A stretch of DNA of 34,220 nucleotides from assembly GCA_910587535.1 (NCBI GenBank), contig CAJUKM010000008.1, positions 1-34,220 on the forward strand, read 5' to 3'. The position numbers and the translations under genes are program-made. The stretch comes from an uncultured Bacilli bacterium. Lineage in GTDB: Bacteria > Bacillota_I > Bacilli_A > RF39 > UBA660. This document shows, in pieces, positions 7,210 to 14,724 of this stretch. The number at the start of each line of letters is the position of its first letter. Position 1 is the stretch's first letter. The notes under the pieces are model-generated. The model was given only the letters and a program-made list of their open reading frames with translations. It ran no database searches and was not told the DNA's origin.

Positions 7210-8142
7210 TTAGATCTCTGGTTTTTTATACGATTTTCTTTTAGGAAATAATGTCACAATAAGTAGGGGCATCAATATATATGGATAATAAAAGTAAAAT
7301 GTCGTCATTATGTTTGTATGTGAACAGCAAATAGAAGTCAATAGACATAGAAGTATGATGACAACAGTAGGTTTGATTTTTCCATTAAGTTCCATATTCT
7401 TTAACCCAGCTCCTATAGTAGTAATAAAATCGGTTACTATCATTATGACGAATAAATTTTCGACATTAGAGAAAAACTCATATATCTTTATTCTCTTAAG
7501 TAGCACAAATTCTGGATATCTATAGAGCATCGCTTCTTGGTTTCCTAGTACCATTACTATCAATAAGGACATTGCAATAACCGTTATAGTTGATGTCGAA
7601 TAATATGTAAGTAAACTCTTTTTATCATCAAAATCGTTTAAACATAGTACAGGTGTTATGCTAGTTAAAACGAATATTACAGTACCTTTTAATATGTTTA
7701 AAAAATTAAAAGATAGAGGTAACGCATTCGCAGGTTTTAGAGATGGACTAAGGATAGCTCCAGCAAAAAAGAACATGAAGATCGAAAATATGAATAACAA
7801 TAAAACTACTCTATTGTATGCTGACTCCTTTGACTGACTTAACATAAAACCTACGATTATAGGAAGAATGGCAAGCACAAATTGGGGAGTTTGTCGAAGA
7901 TACATCGTTCCTCCCATATTTACAAGAATAATAGTGGCAAAAAAGGCAAAAATAAATCCGGATATCTTCTTAAATAATTTAGAGCGGTTCACTTTTTTTA
8001 CAGATAACAATATCACAAAACTTATTAAAGCGCCTAAAAGTTCTGAAATCCAAAACCCTGTACCGGTTAAATTCAGTATTAAAGAAATGCCGAAGCCCCA
8101 GAATAGTACTCGACTGTAAAAAAACACATCTCTATTTCCCAT
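7210..8142 (-). CDS. gerAB: Spore germinant receptor permease-like subunit GerAB
   Basis: A 310-residue polytopic membrane protein of the APC-superfamily GerAB/GerKB family, the B subunit of Ger receptors in the inner spore membrane, implicated in germinant recognition. About nine to ten hydrophobic segments are visible, and the signature RYPEFVLLKRIKIYEFFSNV (about residues 210-229) is characteristic. It is shorter than usual (about 360), mainly at the N terminus and in loops. It is the third gene of the gerAA-gerAC-gerAB order and its ATG overlaps gerAC by 11 bases; a perfect AGGAGG ribosome site lies inside the gerAC 3' end. Confidence 0.88.
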   Translation of the reverse strand: MGNRDVFFYSRVLFWGFGISLILNLTGTGFWISELLGALISFVILLSVKKVNRSKLFKKISGFIFAFFATIILVNMGGTMYLRQTPQFVLAILPIIVGFMLSQSKESAYNRVVLLLFIFSIFMFFFAGAILSPSLKPANALPLSFNFLNILKGTVIFVLTSITPVLCLNDFDDKKSLLTYYSTSTITVIAMSLLIVMVLGNQEAMLYRYPEFVLLKRIKIYEFFSNVENLFVIMIVTDFITTIGAGLKNMELNGKIKPTVVIILLCLLTSICCSHTNIMTTFYFYYPYILMPLLIVTLFPKRKSYKKPEI

Positions 8143-9187
8143 CTTTGCTTCCTCCTAACGAATTTAACAAGAGCCCTTTCTCACTAATATATAATTCACT
8201 CTTAATTTCATATTCTAAATTCTTCCAAGAATTTTCTTTTACTAATTTAGGATAATACATATAATAAAAGAAATTAAAATTGAATATGTCATGATCCATT
8301 CTCTTAGAATACTCGACAATGTCATTGAATTTTTTCTCGACTTTATCGTTTAAATTTTTTTCCAACTTCTCTAATTCTTTCTCATCGAGAGAATCGGTAT
8401 TGATAGAATCTAATAGTCTAGCATGTCCCTTAAGACTCAAAACGATTTTATCTTCTTTAATCTCCCTTTCAAATTTATAGCCGTGGATTTCATAATTATA
8501 ATCTCCGTAAATTTGAAAAGTGTTGTTGTTTTCATAAATAAGATTTTCTAATAAAACGGCCTCTTTATCTATTTCAAATCCGAGTTTATTATCTATTACA
8601 GCATATGTTTTATCTAAACTTATTTTTTCATCCTTGATATTTATAGAACCCAAAACATAATAATTGTCTCGTAAATAATGATAGACTAATTCGCGAAAAG
8701 TACTAGTCTTATAGTGACCATTTTTTTCGTGGTTTCTCTTAGCACTCATCTTAGCAATTTCACCGATAGATTCGGCAGGTTCGGTTTCATATTCTAAAAA
8801 TTGATCTATATCATCCGTTACAAAAATATAAAAATCTTTTCGAAACTGAGTATCTCTAAGCAGAAAATCTAAGTGTTTTTCTAATCCTTTTTTAGCGACA
8901 TCTTCACTTATTATCAAAGTTTTCATATGGCTATAAAAAGGAGTCATAGCTGAATTATAAAATATGTTATTCATAGCCTGTTCAAAATTATCTCCTTCTC
9001 CACTTAAGAAAAATGAACCATTTTTAGCACTTTTACTGGTATCTAAAACCTCGATGCTTACGACATATTTGTCGTCTTTCATATCGACTAGCATACTAGA
9101 AACTATTTCGAGATCGTTTAATTCGTGATAGTCATAACAACCGGTAAGTAAAAATATACTTAAAACTAAAATGATAAATTTTTTCAT
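8132..9187 (-). CDS. gerAC: Spore germinant receptor lipoprotein GerAC
   Basis: A 351-residue GerAC/GerKC-type lipoprotein. The N terminus is a lipoprotein signal peptide (MKKFIILVLSIFLLTGC) with the lipidated Cys at 17. The downstream sequence (about 20-345) follows the two-domain Ger(x)C layout: an N-terminal part after YDYHELNDLEIVSSMLVDM, then a C-terminal alpha/beta domain. It would sit on the outer face of the inner spore membrane and act with GerAA and GerAB. Its ATG overlaps the gerAA stop in ATGA at 9184-9187, and AAGGGA precedes it. Confidence 0.9.
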   Translation of the reverse strand: MKKFIILVLSIFLLTGCYDYHELNDLEIVSSMLVDMKDDKYVVSIEVLDTSKSAKNGSFFLSGEGDNFEQAMNNIFYNSAMTPFYSHMKTLIISEDVAKKGLEKHLDFLLRDTQFRKDFYIFVTDDIDQFLEYETEPAESIGEIAKMSAKRNHEKNGHYKTSTFRELVYHYLRDNYYVLGSINIKDEKISLDKTYAVIDNKLGFEIDKEAVLLENLIYENNNTFQIYGDYNYEIHGYKFEREIKEDKIVLSLKGHARLLDSINTDSLDEKELEKLEKNLNDKVEKKFNDIVEYSKRMDHDIFNFNFFYYMYYPKLVKENSWKNLEYEIKSELYISEKGLLLNSLGGSKDGK

Positions 9188-10458
9188 AAATAATTCCCTT
9201 CATCCAGTTTGACATTTGCCATAATGATCATACAAGCGATTACACCCATAGATAATCCATAAAGTCCTAAGAAACTCGCAATGAATAAAAATGAAAACCT
9301 CATAACTCTTAAAGCGTTCACAAATTTAACCTCTGTAAATATGAGACCCGTTATAAAGGATATGGCAACCACTATAATCATTATAGGACTTACAAATCCA
9401 GCATTAACTGCCGCCTCTCCTAGTATTAATGCTCCAAGAATCGATGCACTACTTCCGTAATTGCTCGGGAATCTTATATCTGACTCTCTTAAAATTTCAC
9501 AGATGACGAGCATAATTACTGCCTCAACCATTGCAGGAAAAGGTACACCACTTCTCTGTTCACTAAAACTGATAAGAAGACTAGTTGGAATAGCTTCCTG
9601 ATCAAAATTTATTAAGGCTATATATATAGCTGGAGTTAAGACTGTTAGAAATAGACATAAGTATCGAAGAACGCTTACGAACTTGTCTGTAGTAAAAGGA
9701 TTTATAAAGTCAGCGAATCTCGAATTGAGTATCAATGCAAAAGGAGTATTATCGATCGATACGACAATATAACCCTTTAAAATGTACCTAGCTGCATTTG
9801 CTGGCTTTTCAGTTTTCATTATAGTAGGAAATATTTTTTCTCTCTTAAATTCTTTCACAATATCATAAGAATCGATTACTTCCCGATCCTTGAAACTGTC
9901 TAAGATTTCTTTTGTCTTTTTTAAAACAACGTCATCGACCTTATCATCTAAATAGACGAGTCCGACTTTCGTTTTCGTATATACTCCTCGGTCGACAGTT
10001 TCAATTCTCAAGTTCTTGTTCTTTATTCTTCTTTTGATGATTCCAATATTTTTTTGATAGTTTTCACAGAACGCATCTTTTGGGCCGTACATATTTGGCT
10101 CTGTCTGACTTAGAGTTATACCTCTATCTAATTCGGCTTTGACTTCTATTGCGTATCTTTCATCTTTATATAATATGAGAGCAAATCCGTTTTCCATGAG
10201 ATAGAACATCTCTTCATCGCTTTTTATATCTGAGATTTTTGGGCCGACGATTAGAGGTTTGATCTTTTTAATTTTTTTGTTATGGTTGAGGTAATTCCTA
10301 AAACTTTCGACTGTGTAATCAGCTACTGAAGTGGAATTTACCAAACTTTCAAAATATACTACATATATTTTTTCTTTATTTCCAGAATCGATTTCTCTGA
10401 CTATAAAATCTGGATTGTTCTTTAGAGAATTTTTTAAAAATAGGACGTTTACGTTCAT
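9184..10458 (-). CDS. gerAA: Spore germinant receptor subunit GerAA
   Basis: A GerAA/GerKA/SpoVAF-family protein, the A subunit of the Ger receptor, recently viewed as forming the receptor's oligomeric channel. The soluble N-terminal half (about 1-240) is followed by 5-6 membrane segments (about 260-415) with typical blocks: SEQRSGVPFPAMVEAVIMLV, ILRESDIRFPSNYGSSASIL and GALILGEAAVNAGFVSP. I prefer the ATG at 10458 (424 residues) over the one at 10470: GGTGA lies just upstream of it, and a forespore-type -10 box (CATAATA, 10480-10474) would start transcription close to 10467. First gene of the ger operon. Shorter than B. subtilis GerAA (about 480), mostly at the C-terminal tail. Confidence 0.92.
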   Translation of the reverse strand: MNVNVLFLKNSLKNNPDFIVREIDSGNKEKIYVVYFESLVNSTSVADYTVESFRNYLNHNKKIKKIKPLIVGPKISDIKSDEEMFYLMENGFALILYKDERYAIEVKAELDRGITLSQTEPNMYGPKDAFCENYQKNIGIIKRRIKNKNLRIETVDRGVYTKTKVGLVYLDDKVDDVVLKKTKEILDSFKDREVIDSYDIVKEFKREKIFPTIMKTEKPANAARYILKGYIVVSIDNTPFALILNSRFADFINPFTTDKFVSVLRYLCLFLTVLTPAIYIALINFDQEAIPTSLLISFSEQRSGVPFPAMVEAVIMLVICEILRESDIRFPSNYGSSASILGALILGEAAVNAGFVSPIMIIVVAISFITGLIFTEVKFVNALRVMRFSFLFIASFLGLYGLSMGVIACMIIMANVKLDEGNYL

Positions 10459-10473
10459 CACATTCACCATTTT

Positions 10474-10504
10474 TATTATGGCAGCAATTTACAAAATGTT
10501 ACTC
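10474..10504 (-). promoter_or_regulatory. Possible forespore sigma (SigF/SigG-type) promoter of the ger operon
   Basis: On the minus strand CATAATA (10480-10474) fits the SigG -10 consensus CATnMTA; GAGTA (10504-10500) is a 4/5 match to the -35 at a slightly long 19-base spacing. The layout closely matches the promoter before spoVAC, including TGGTGA just downstream of the -10. Confidence 0.45.
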
Positions 10505-10511
10505 GAATAAA

Positions 10512-10539
10512 TTGTAATTTCATCATTTTGATGTATAAT
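10512..10539 (+). promoter_or_regulatory. SigA-type promoter of tagO
   Basis: TTGTAA (10512-10517) and TATAAT (10534-10539) are spaced by 16 bases, 22 bases upstream of the chosen ATG. It is divergent from the ger promoter; the two share about 60 bases. Confidence 0.6.
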
Positions 10540-10561
10540 AAATATTGAAATGAGTGATTTT

Positions 10562-11623
10562 ATGTCGTTGATTGTAAATGGACATAACATAATTTTAATA
10601 GCTATTACGAGCTTTTTAGTGAGTTTAATTTTAGTACCGCTTTGCAAAAAAGTAGCTATACATGTAAATGCTCTCGACATACCTAACGAAAGAAAAGTTC
10701 ACAAGAGTCCCATGCCAAGGCTTGGAGGATTGGCAATTTATCTGTCGTTTTTGATAGGTTACATGTTATATGGACAGATAACGACTCAGATGTTATCGAT
10801 AGTTATAGCGAGTTTTGTCATAATTCTGTTCGGATTTGTCGATGACATAAATCCTCTAAAAGCAAGATATAAATTGGTAGGGCAACTTATTGCCGCCATA
10901 ATCGTTGTGTACTATGGAAATATAGTCTTAAAAGATTTTTATCTATTTGACTACTATATAAATTTTGGTTCCTTAGCGCCATATCTTACCTTATTCTTTA
11001 TAGTTGCTTGTATAAATGCGATAAATTTGATAGATGGACTAGACGGATTGGCTTCTGGAATATCGACGATTTATTTCATTACCATTGCAATAATCGCTCT
11101 AATAACGAATAGAATTGGTGGATTAGATATTATACTAAGCATCTTGATGGCCGGTGCAACACTAGGATTCCTAGTTTATAATTTTCCTCCTGCTAAGATA
11201 TTTATGGGGGACGCTGGCAGCCAATTCTTAGGTTTCATAATTGCTATTATATCTCTATTAGGGTTTAAAAACGTAACATTCAACAGTTTGGTAGTTCCTA
11301 TAGCGATTCTTGCCATTCCAATTTTTGATACTCTATTTGCCATAATGAGAAGATTCTTAAAAGGAGAATCTATTGGTACTCCTGATAAAGAACATTTCCA
11401 CCATCAATTATTAAAGATGAAATTCTCAACTCGAACAACCGTATTGATCATATATTTGATAGATATAGCTTTTGCAGCGATTTCTATTTTGATTACGATA
11501 GGGGATAACAAATTTGCATCTTACATATATATAGGATTGACGATTTTACTATTGTTTATAGTTATGAGCACAGATATATTATTCGAACATAAAAAAAAGA
11601 AAATCAAAAAGAAAAAGAACTGA
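10562..11623 (+). CDS. tagO: Undecaprenyl-phosphate N-acetylglucosaminyl 1-phosphate transferase (TagO/WecA family)
   Basis: A 353-residue polyprenyl-phosphate sugar-1-phosphate transferase with about ten membrane segments. It moves GlcNAc-1-P from UDP-GlcNAc to undecaprenyl phosphate at the inner face of the membrane, the first step in making teichoic acid or other wall polymers. Hallmarks in order: IPNERKVHKSPMPRLGGLAI (about 41-60), FVDDINPLKARYKLVGQ, NAINLIDGLDGLASG, IFMGDAGSQFLG and the late DKEHFHHQLL, with the Asp pairs and HxHHxL-type motif of the family intact. The ATG at 10562 has GAGTGA upstream and is preferred over the ATG at 10550, which overlaps that element. A basic KKKKIKKKKN tail ends the protein. 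It stands alone here, away from other wall genes. Confidence 0.92.
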   Translation: MSLIVNGHNIILIAITSFLVSLILVPLCKKVAIHVNALDIPNERKVHKSPMPRLGGLAIYLSFLIGYMLYGQITTQMLSIVIASFVIILFGFVDDINPLKARYKLVGQLIAAIIVVYYGNIVLKDFYLFDYYINFGSLAPYLTLFFIVACINAINLIDGLDGLASGISTIYFITIAIIALITNRIGGLDIILSILMAGATLGFLVYNFPPAKIFMGDAGSQFLGFIIAIISLLGFKNVTFNSLVVPIAILAIPIFDTLFAIMRRFLKGESIGTPDKEHFHHQLLKMKFSTRTTVLIIYLIDIAFAAISILITIGDNKFASYIYIGLTILLLFIVMSTDILFEHKKKKIKKKKN

Positions 11624-11643
11624 AGTTTTATTGCTTCAGTTTT
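11618..11643. terminator. Bidirectional terminator between tagO and the small XRE gene
   Basis: AACTGAAG (11618-11625) pairs with CTTCAGTT (11634-11641) over an 8-base loop; T-rich tracts lie outside on both strands. The tagO TGA is in the stem and the XRE gene's stop is in the loop. Confidence 0.75.
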
Positions 11644-11864
11644 GTTTTGCTATCTTTACTTACGATTATTATATCGACATTATTTTTTTCAGCTAGCCTC
11701 ATTAAATCCTTAAACTTAAAATCAGACCTTCCGAGTTCATTAGATTGGACCCAATCTTTAGATTTTCCTATATCAAAACCAAACTCTTTTTGAGTTTTAT
11801 CAGTCGATTGTCTTATGAATTTTAATATTTCATTCGATTTATAATCGCTAGCTCGAATATACAT
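11628..11864 (-). CDS. Small XRE-type DNA-binding protein (probable repressor)
   Basis: A 78-residue protein that is almost entirely one Cro/C1-type helix-turn-helix: NEILKFIRQSTDKTQKEFGF, then DIGKSKDWVQSNELGRSDFK (about residues 11-50), with a short C-terminal strand (NNVDIIIVSKD). The ribosome site GGGTGG (about 11869-11874, minus) supports the ATG at 11864. It is divergent from the secreted protein at 11972, and a 25-bp imperfect inverted repeat (11911-11935) covers that gene's -35 box. I infer that this protein represses its neighbour and possibly itself. Confidence 0.75.
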   Translation of the reverse strand: MYIRASDYKSNEILKFIRQSTDKTQKEFGFDIGKSKDWVQSNELGRSDFKFKDLMRLAEKNNVDIIIVSKDSKTKLKQ

Positions 11865-11910
11865 AATTCCACCCGACAGGATAGTACCACATAATAACTT
11901 AACAATCTCT

Positions 11911-11948
11911 ATATGCGTATTTACAATACGTATATGAACTGATATAAT
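11911..11948 (+). promoter_or_regulatory. Promoter with operator covering the -35 box
   Basis: TTTACA (11920-11925, 5/6 to TTGACA) and extended -10 TGA-TATAAT (11940-11948) are spaced by 17 bases, the best SigA promoter of the window. An inverted repeat, ATATGCGTATT (11911-11921) TAC AATACGTATAT (11925-11935), with one mismatch, is centred on the -35, as expected for a repressor site. Confidence 0.65.
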
Positions 11949-11971
11949 GTAATTATAAAGTAGATGATTTT

Positions 11972-13537
11972 ATGGATAAAAAGAGAATAATTTTAACGAT
12001 TTTTTTGGTATTAATCACAGTAACAACTGGACTATTATTCACATATGGTTATTTTACGACTTCGGTAAGAGAAGAAAAACAGGAGTTAACTATTACTTCT
12101 GGAAAATTAGCTTTAATATTCGAAGATAACTCCGATGGAATAAATGCAACTCTTTCATTGGGTGAAAGTGTAACAAAGGAATTCAAGATTAGAAACACAG
12201 GAACTCAAGATGTGACGACAAATATGTTATTTAGCGATATGATAAACACATACATGGAGGAATCCCTATCTTATAAATTAGAGTATAAGACTAGCGAAGA
12301 TGGAGAATGGGGGCTTGTTGAAACGGTTAGAGAAAATGTTCCAATACCTATAATACCTGGCGATAGGAACCTTGCCAAAGACTTAACAATACCAGCAGGA
12401 GAGACATATTACTATAAACTAACCTTTACATTTAACGATTTAGATATAAATCAAAATAGCGATTTAAATGCAATATTTACAAGTAAGTTCAAATTAGGTG
12501 ATGTGGCTTTCGAACCTGGTTTTATCCCTGTAGCAGTAATGTCTATTTTAAACGATCAACCAGTAAAAGGAGTAAATGAAGGATCGCCAAATTTTGCTCT
12601 GGCAGCTACTACAGATGAAGGCGTATATGCGATGGAAGATGACTATGGAATGAGTTACTACTATCGAGGAGCAGTGGAGAACAACTATGTCAAGTTTGGC
12701 GACTTCTATTGGAGAATCATAAGAATTAATGGAGACGGAAGTTTAAGAATCATATATGATGGAACGCAAGGATATGCAAATGGAATAAATAATGCAGGAA
12801 GACTAGCATATACATATAAAGCATTTAATAGCCAATATAATGATGCAAAGTATGTTGGATGGATGTTCGGTGGTGCACAAGGAGATCCAAGCATTTCAAG
12901 ATATCAAGCACAAACAAATGATACAGATTCAGATATAAAGTCACTAGTTGATTCGTGGTACAAGGAAAATATAGAAGATAAAGATTTAGGAAATAAAGTA
13001 GCTGATGCTATATTTTGTAATGATAGATCGACTCCGGGAAAAGAAGAAACTGGTTGGAGCGAAGATACAGGTTTAGGCTATGGGACAAACTACACAGGAT
13101 ATGGTCCAACAGTAAGAACAAGTTTATGGTTTAATGATGTGAACAAGGTACAGCCAAGATTTATATGTCCACAAAAGAACGATGCATTTACAGTGAGTGA
13201 TGAAGAAAAAGGAAATAGTGACTTAACTTATCCAGTGGGACTAATAACGATAGATGAAATAGTTGCAGCGGGAAGTGGAAAATATGGTACAGAAAACTCT
13301 AGTTTTTATCTGTATAAGGGACCATGGTATTGGACACTCTCTCCTAGCCATACAAGCTATGGTTGTGCTCGTGTATTAGTTTACTTCACTGATCAAATAT
13401 ACTACAACATTAATGTCGATTATAGCTTCGGTGCGGTCGCTCCAGTAATAAATTTAAAAGCAGAGTATGTACAAACAATGATAGGAGATGGAACTATCAA
13501 TAATCCTTATAGATTTTCGACAGAAAATATAAATTAA
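11972..13537 (+). CDS. Secreted/cell-surface protein with DUF6273-like C-terminal region
   Basis: A 521-residue protein with one N-terminal membrane segment (about residues 5-27, after MDKKRI), so anchored or secreted. Residues about 30-175 resemble the TasA/camelysin-type beta domain common in Bacillota (GYFTTSVREEKQELTITSGK, then LALIFED) and a second repeat-like beta region. Residues about 240-510 carry blocks of the DUF6273 surface domain: FYWRIIRINGDGSLRIIYDG, AIFCNDRS, VGLITIDEIVAAG and GPWYWTLSPS, ending in APVINLK. Function unknown; I do not see protease residues or a sortase signal. It follows a strong promoter under a probable XRE operator and ends in a hairpin terminator, so it is a regulated single-gene unit, perhaps phase- or stress-controlled. 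Confidence 0.7.
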   Translation: MDKKRIILTIFLVLITVTTGLLFTYGYFTTSVREEKQELTITSGKLALIFEDNSDGINATLSLGESVTKEFKIRNTGTQDVTTNMLFSDMINTYMEESLSYKLEYKTSEDGEWGLVETVRENVPIPIIPGDRNLAKDLTIPAGETYYYKLTFTFNDLDINQNSDLNAIFTSKFKLGDVAFEPGFIPVAVMSILNDQPVKGVNEGSPNFALAATTDEGVYAMEDDYGMSYYYRGAVENNYVKFGDFYWRIIRINGDGSLRIIYDGTQGYANGINNAGRLAYTYKAFNSQYNDAKYVGWMFGGAQGDPSISRYQAQTNDTDSDIKSLVDSWYKENIEDKDLGNKVADAIFCNDRSTPGKEETGWSEDTGLGYGTNYTGYGPTVRTSLWFNDVNKVQPRFICPQKNDAFTVSDEEKGNSDLTYPVGLITIDEIVAAGSGKYGTENSSFYLYKGPWYWTLSPSHTSYGCARVLVYFTDQIYYNINVDYSFGAVAPVINLKAEYVQTMIGDGTINNPYRFSTENIN

Positions 13538-13541
13538 ATCG

Positions 13542-13567
13542 CTCATTTAAAAAAATGAGTTTTTTTT
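13542..13567 (+). terminator. Hairpin terminator
   Basis: CTCATTT (13542-13548) pairs with AAATGAG (13553-13559) over AAAA, followed by eight T. Confidence 0.85.
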
Positions 13568-13586
13568 ACAAATTGATTAATAGTTA

Positions 13587-13617
13587 TGCTATAATTAAAA
13601 TACTCGACAGTTATAAT
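13587..13617 (+). promoter_or_regulatory. Promoter region of the dcd pair
   Basis: An extended -10 box TGC-TATAAT (13587-13595) is followed by a second TATAAT at 13612-13617. Either could start transcription of the pair; AAAGGAAGTGG (about 13627-13637) is the ribosome site for the ATG at 13644. Confidence 0.5.
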
Positions 13618-13643
13618 ATGTACAGTAAAGGAAGTGGATTAGC

Positions 13644-14168
13644 ATGTTGTCAGGCGAAGAAATAATAAAACAGATAGAAGAAGGAAAAATAGTTATTACA
13701 CCATTTGATAAAAAAAATATTGGGGCAAATAGCTATAGTCTTCATATTGCAGACGAACTAAAAGTATATGAAGAGGACGTGTTAGAGTGTAAAAAGCCGA
13801 ACAGTACTAGAACCATAAAGATACCAGAAGAAGGTTATGTTTTAAGACCAGGGGAATTATATTTATCTAGAACATTAGAATATACTGAAACTGATCACTT
13901 CGTTCCAATTCTTTATGGAAAACTGAGTTTAGCAGCGTTAGGTGTAACTATCCACATCACGGCAGGATTCGGAGATATTGGCTTTAAAGGCACATGGACT
14001 TTGGAAATATGTTGTATTAAGCCTGTTCGTATTTATCCAAATATGAAAGTCGCGCAGATATGTTATTTTCCGATAGTGGGTAGCAACAATATAAAATATA
14101 CTGGAAAATATCTAGGCCAAGTAGAGGCTACTGCTAGCAGAATCTTCGAAGACGAAGAATTCTATTAG
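13644..14168 (+). CDS. dCTP-deaminase paralogue A (motif 2 lost, motif 3 intact)
   Basis: A 174-residue protein of the dCTP deaminase/dUTPase trimer fold, which supplies dUTP (or dUMP) for thymidylate synthesis. Family features: MLSGEEIIKQIEEGKIVITP, GANSYSLHIADEL (28-40), LRPGELYLSRTLEY (67-80), ITAGFGDIGFKGTWTLEI (105-122) and the C-terminal KYTGKY...ASR. The expected GRSSxxR motif reads GKLSLAALG (92-100): the residues equivalent to E. coli Arg110, Ser111 and Arg115 are K93, L94 and A98. The Asp of motif 3 (D111) and the catalytic-position Glu (E121) are kept. Alone it is unlikely to be a normal deaminase. It overlaps nothing but is 8 bases upstream of its paralogue, which shows the reciprocal losses. 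Confidence 0.85.
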   Translation: MLSGEEIIKQIEEGKIVITPFDKKNIGANSYSLHIADELKVYEEDVLECKKPNSTRTIKIPEEGYVLRPGELYLSRTLEYTETDHFVPILYGKLSLAALGVTIHITAGFGDIGFKGTWTLEICCIKPVRIYPNMKVAQICYFPIVGSNNIKYTGKYLGQVEATASRIFEDEEFY

Positions 14169-14176
14169 GAGGTTAT

Positions 14177-14692
14177 ATGCTAACTGGTGAAGAAATAATT
14201 AAAAGAGTAAAAGACGGATCTATAGTTATCAAGCCATTCGACGAAAGCAATATCAATCCTAACAGTTATAACATAACATTAGCAGACGAACTTTTAGTAC
14301 ATACCGAGGATACTTTAGACTGTAAAAAAGAAAATGCAGTAAAAAAAATAAAGATCCCTAAAGAAGGATATACCTTGGTACCTAACGTCTTATATTTAGG
14401 TAGAACTAATGAATACACAGAATGTGAAAAATATGTCCCTCTATTGAGTGGTAGAAGTTCAGTCGGAAGAATAGGGTTAACTACTCATTTAAGTGCGGGA
14501 TGTGGAGCAGCCGGTTTTAAAGGTAACTGGACACTAGGAATTACTTGTGTTACCCCTACAAAAGTATATCCAAATATGGAAATTGGACAGATATATTTCT
14601 TTCCATTAATAGGAGATAACAATATAAAATATAGTGGCCGATACAATAATATCGGCGAAATAAACAACAGCAAAATGCATGAACAATTTTAA
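14177..14692 (+). CDS. dCTP-deaminase paralogue B (motif 2 intact, motif 3 lost)
   Basis: A 171-residue paralogue of the preceding protein, alignable without gaps over residues 1-153 or so (MLTGEEIIKRVKDGSIVIKP against MLSGEEIIKQIEEGKIVITP). Here motif 2 is canonical, GRSSVGRIG (92-100; R93, S94, S95, R98). The motif-3 Asp is A111 (GCGAAGF) and the catalytic-position Glu is G121 in WTLGIT, codon GGA, one transition from GAA. Its ribosome site AGGAGG (14168-14173) begins at the last base of the upstream stop codon, so equal, coupled synthesis of both proteins is likely. Reading both together, each supplies what the other lacks; a mixed trimer is the simplest explanation. Decay of both copies is less likely given their intact frames. 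Confidence 0.85.
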   Translation: MLTGEEIIKRVKDGSIVIKPFDESNINPNSYNITLADELLVHTEDTLDCKKENAVKKIKIPKEGYTLVPNVLYLGRTNEYTECEKYVPLLSGRSSVGRIGLTTHLSAGCGAAGFKGNWTLGITCVTPTKVYPNMEIGQIYFFPLIGDNNIKYSGRYNNIGEINNSKMHEQF

Positions 14693-14724
14693 AACGAGAT
14701 GGATCAAATTCACCTCGTTTTATT
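14691..14724. terminator. Bidirectional terminator
   Basis: AAAACGAG (14691-14698) pairs with CTCGTTTT (14714-14721) over a 15-base loop. It lies between the convergent dcd pair and the beta-helix protein gene and contains stop codons of both. Confidence 0.7.
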
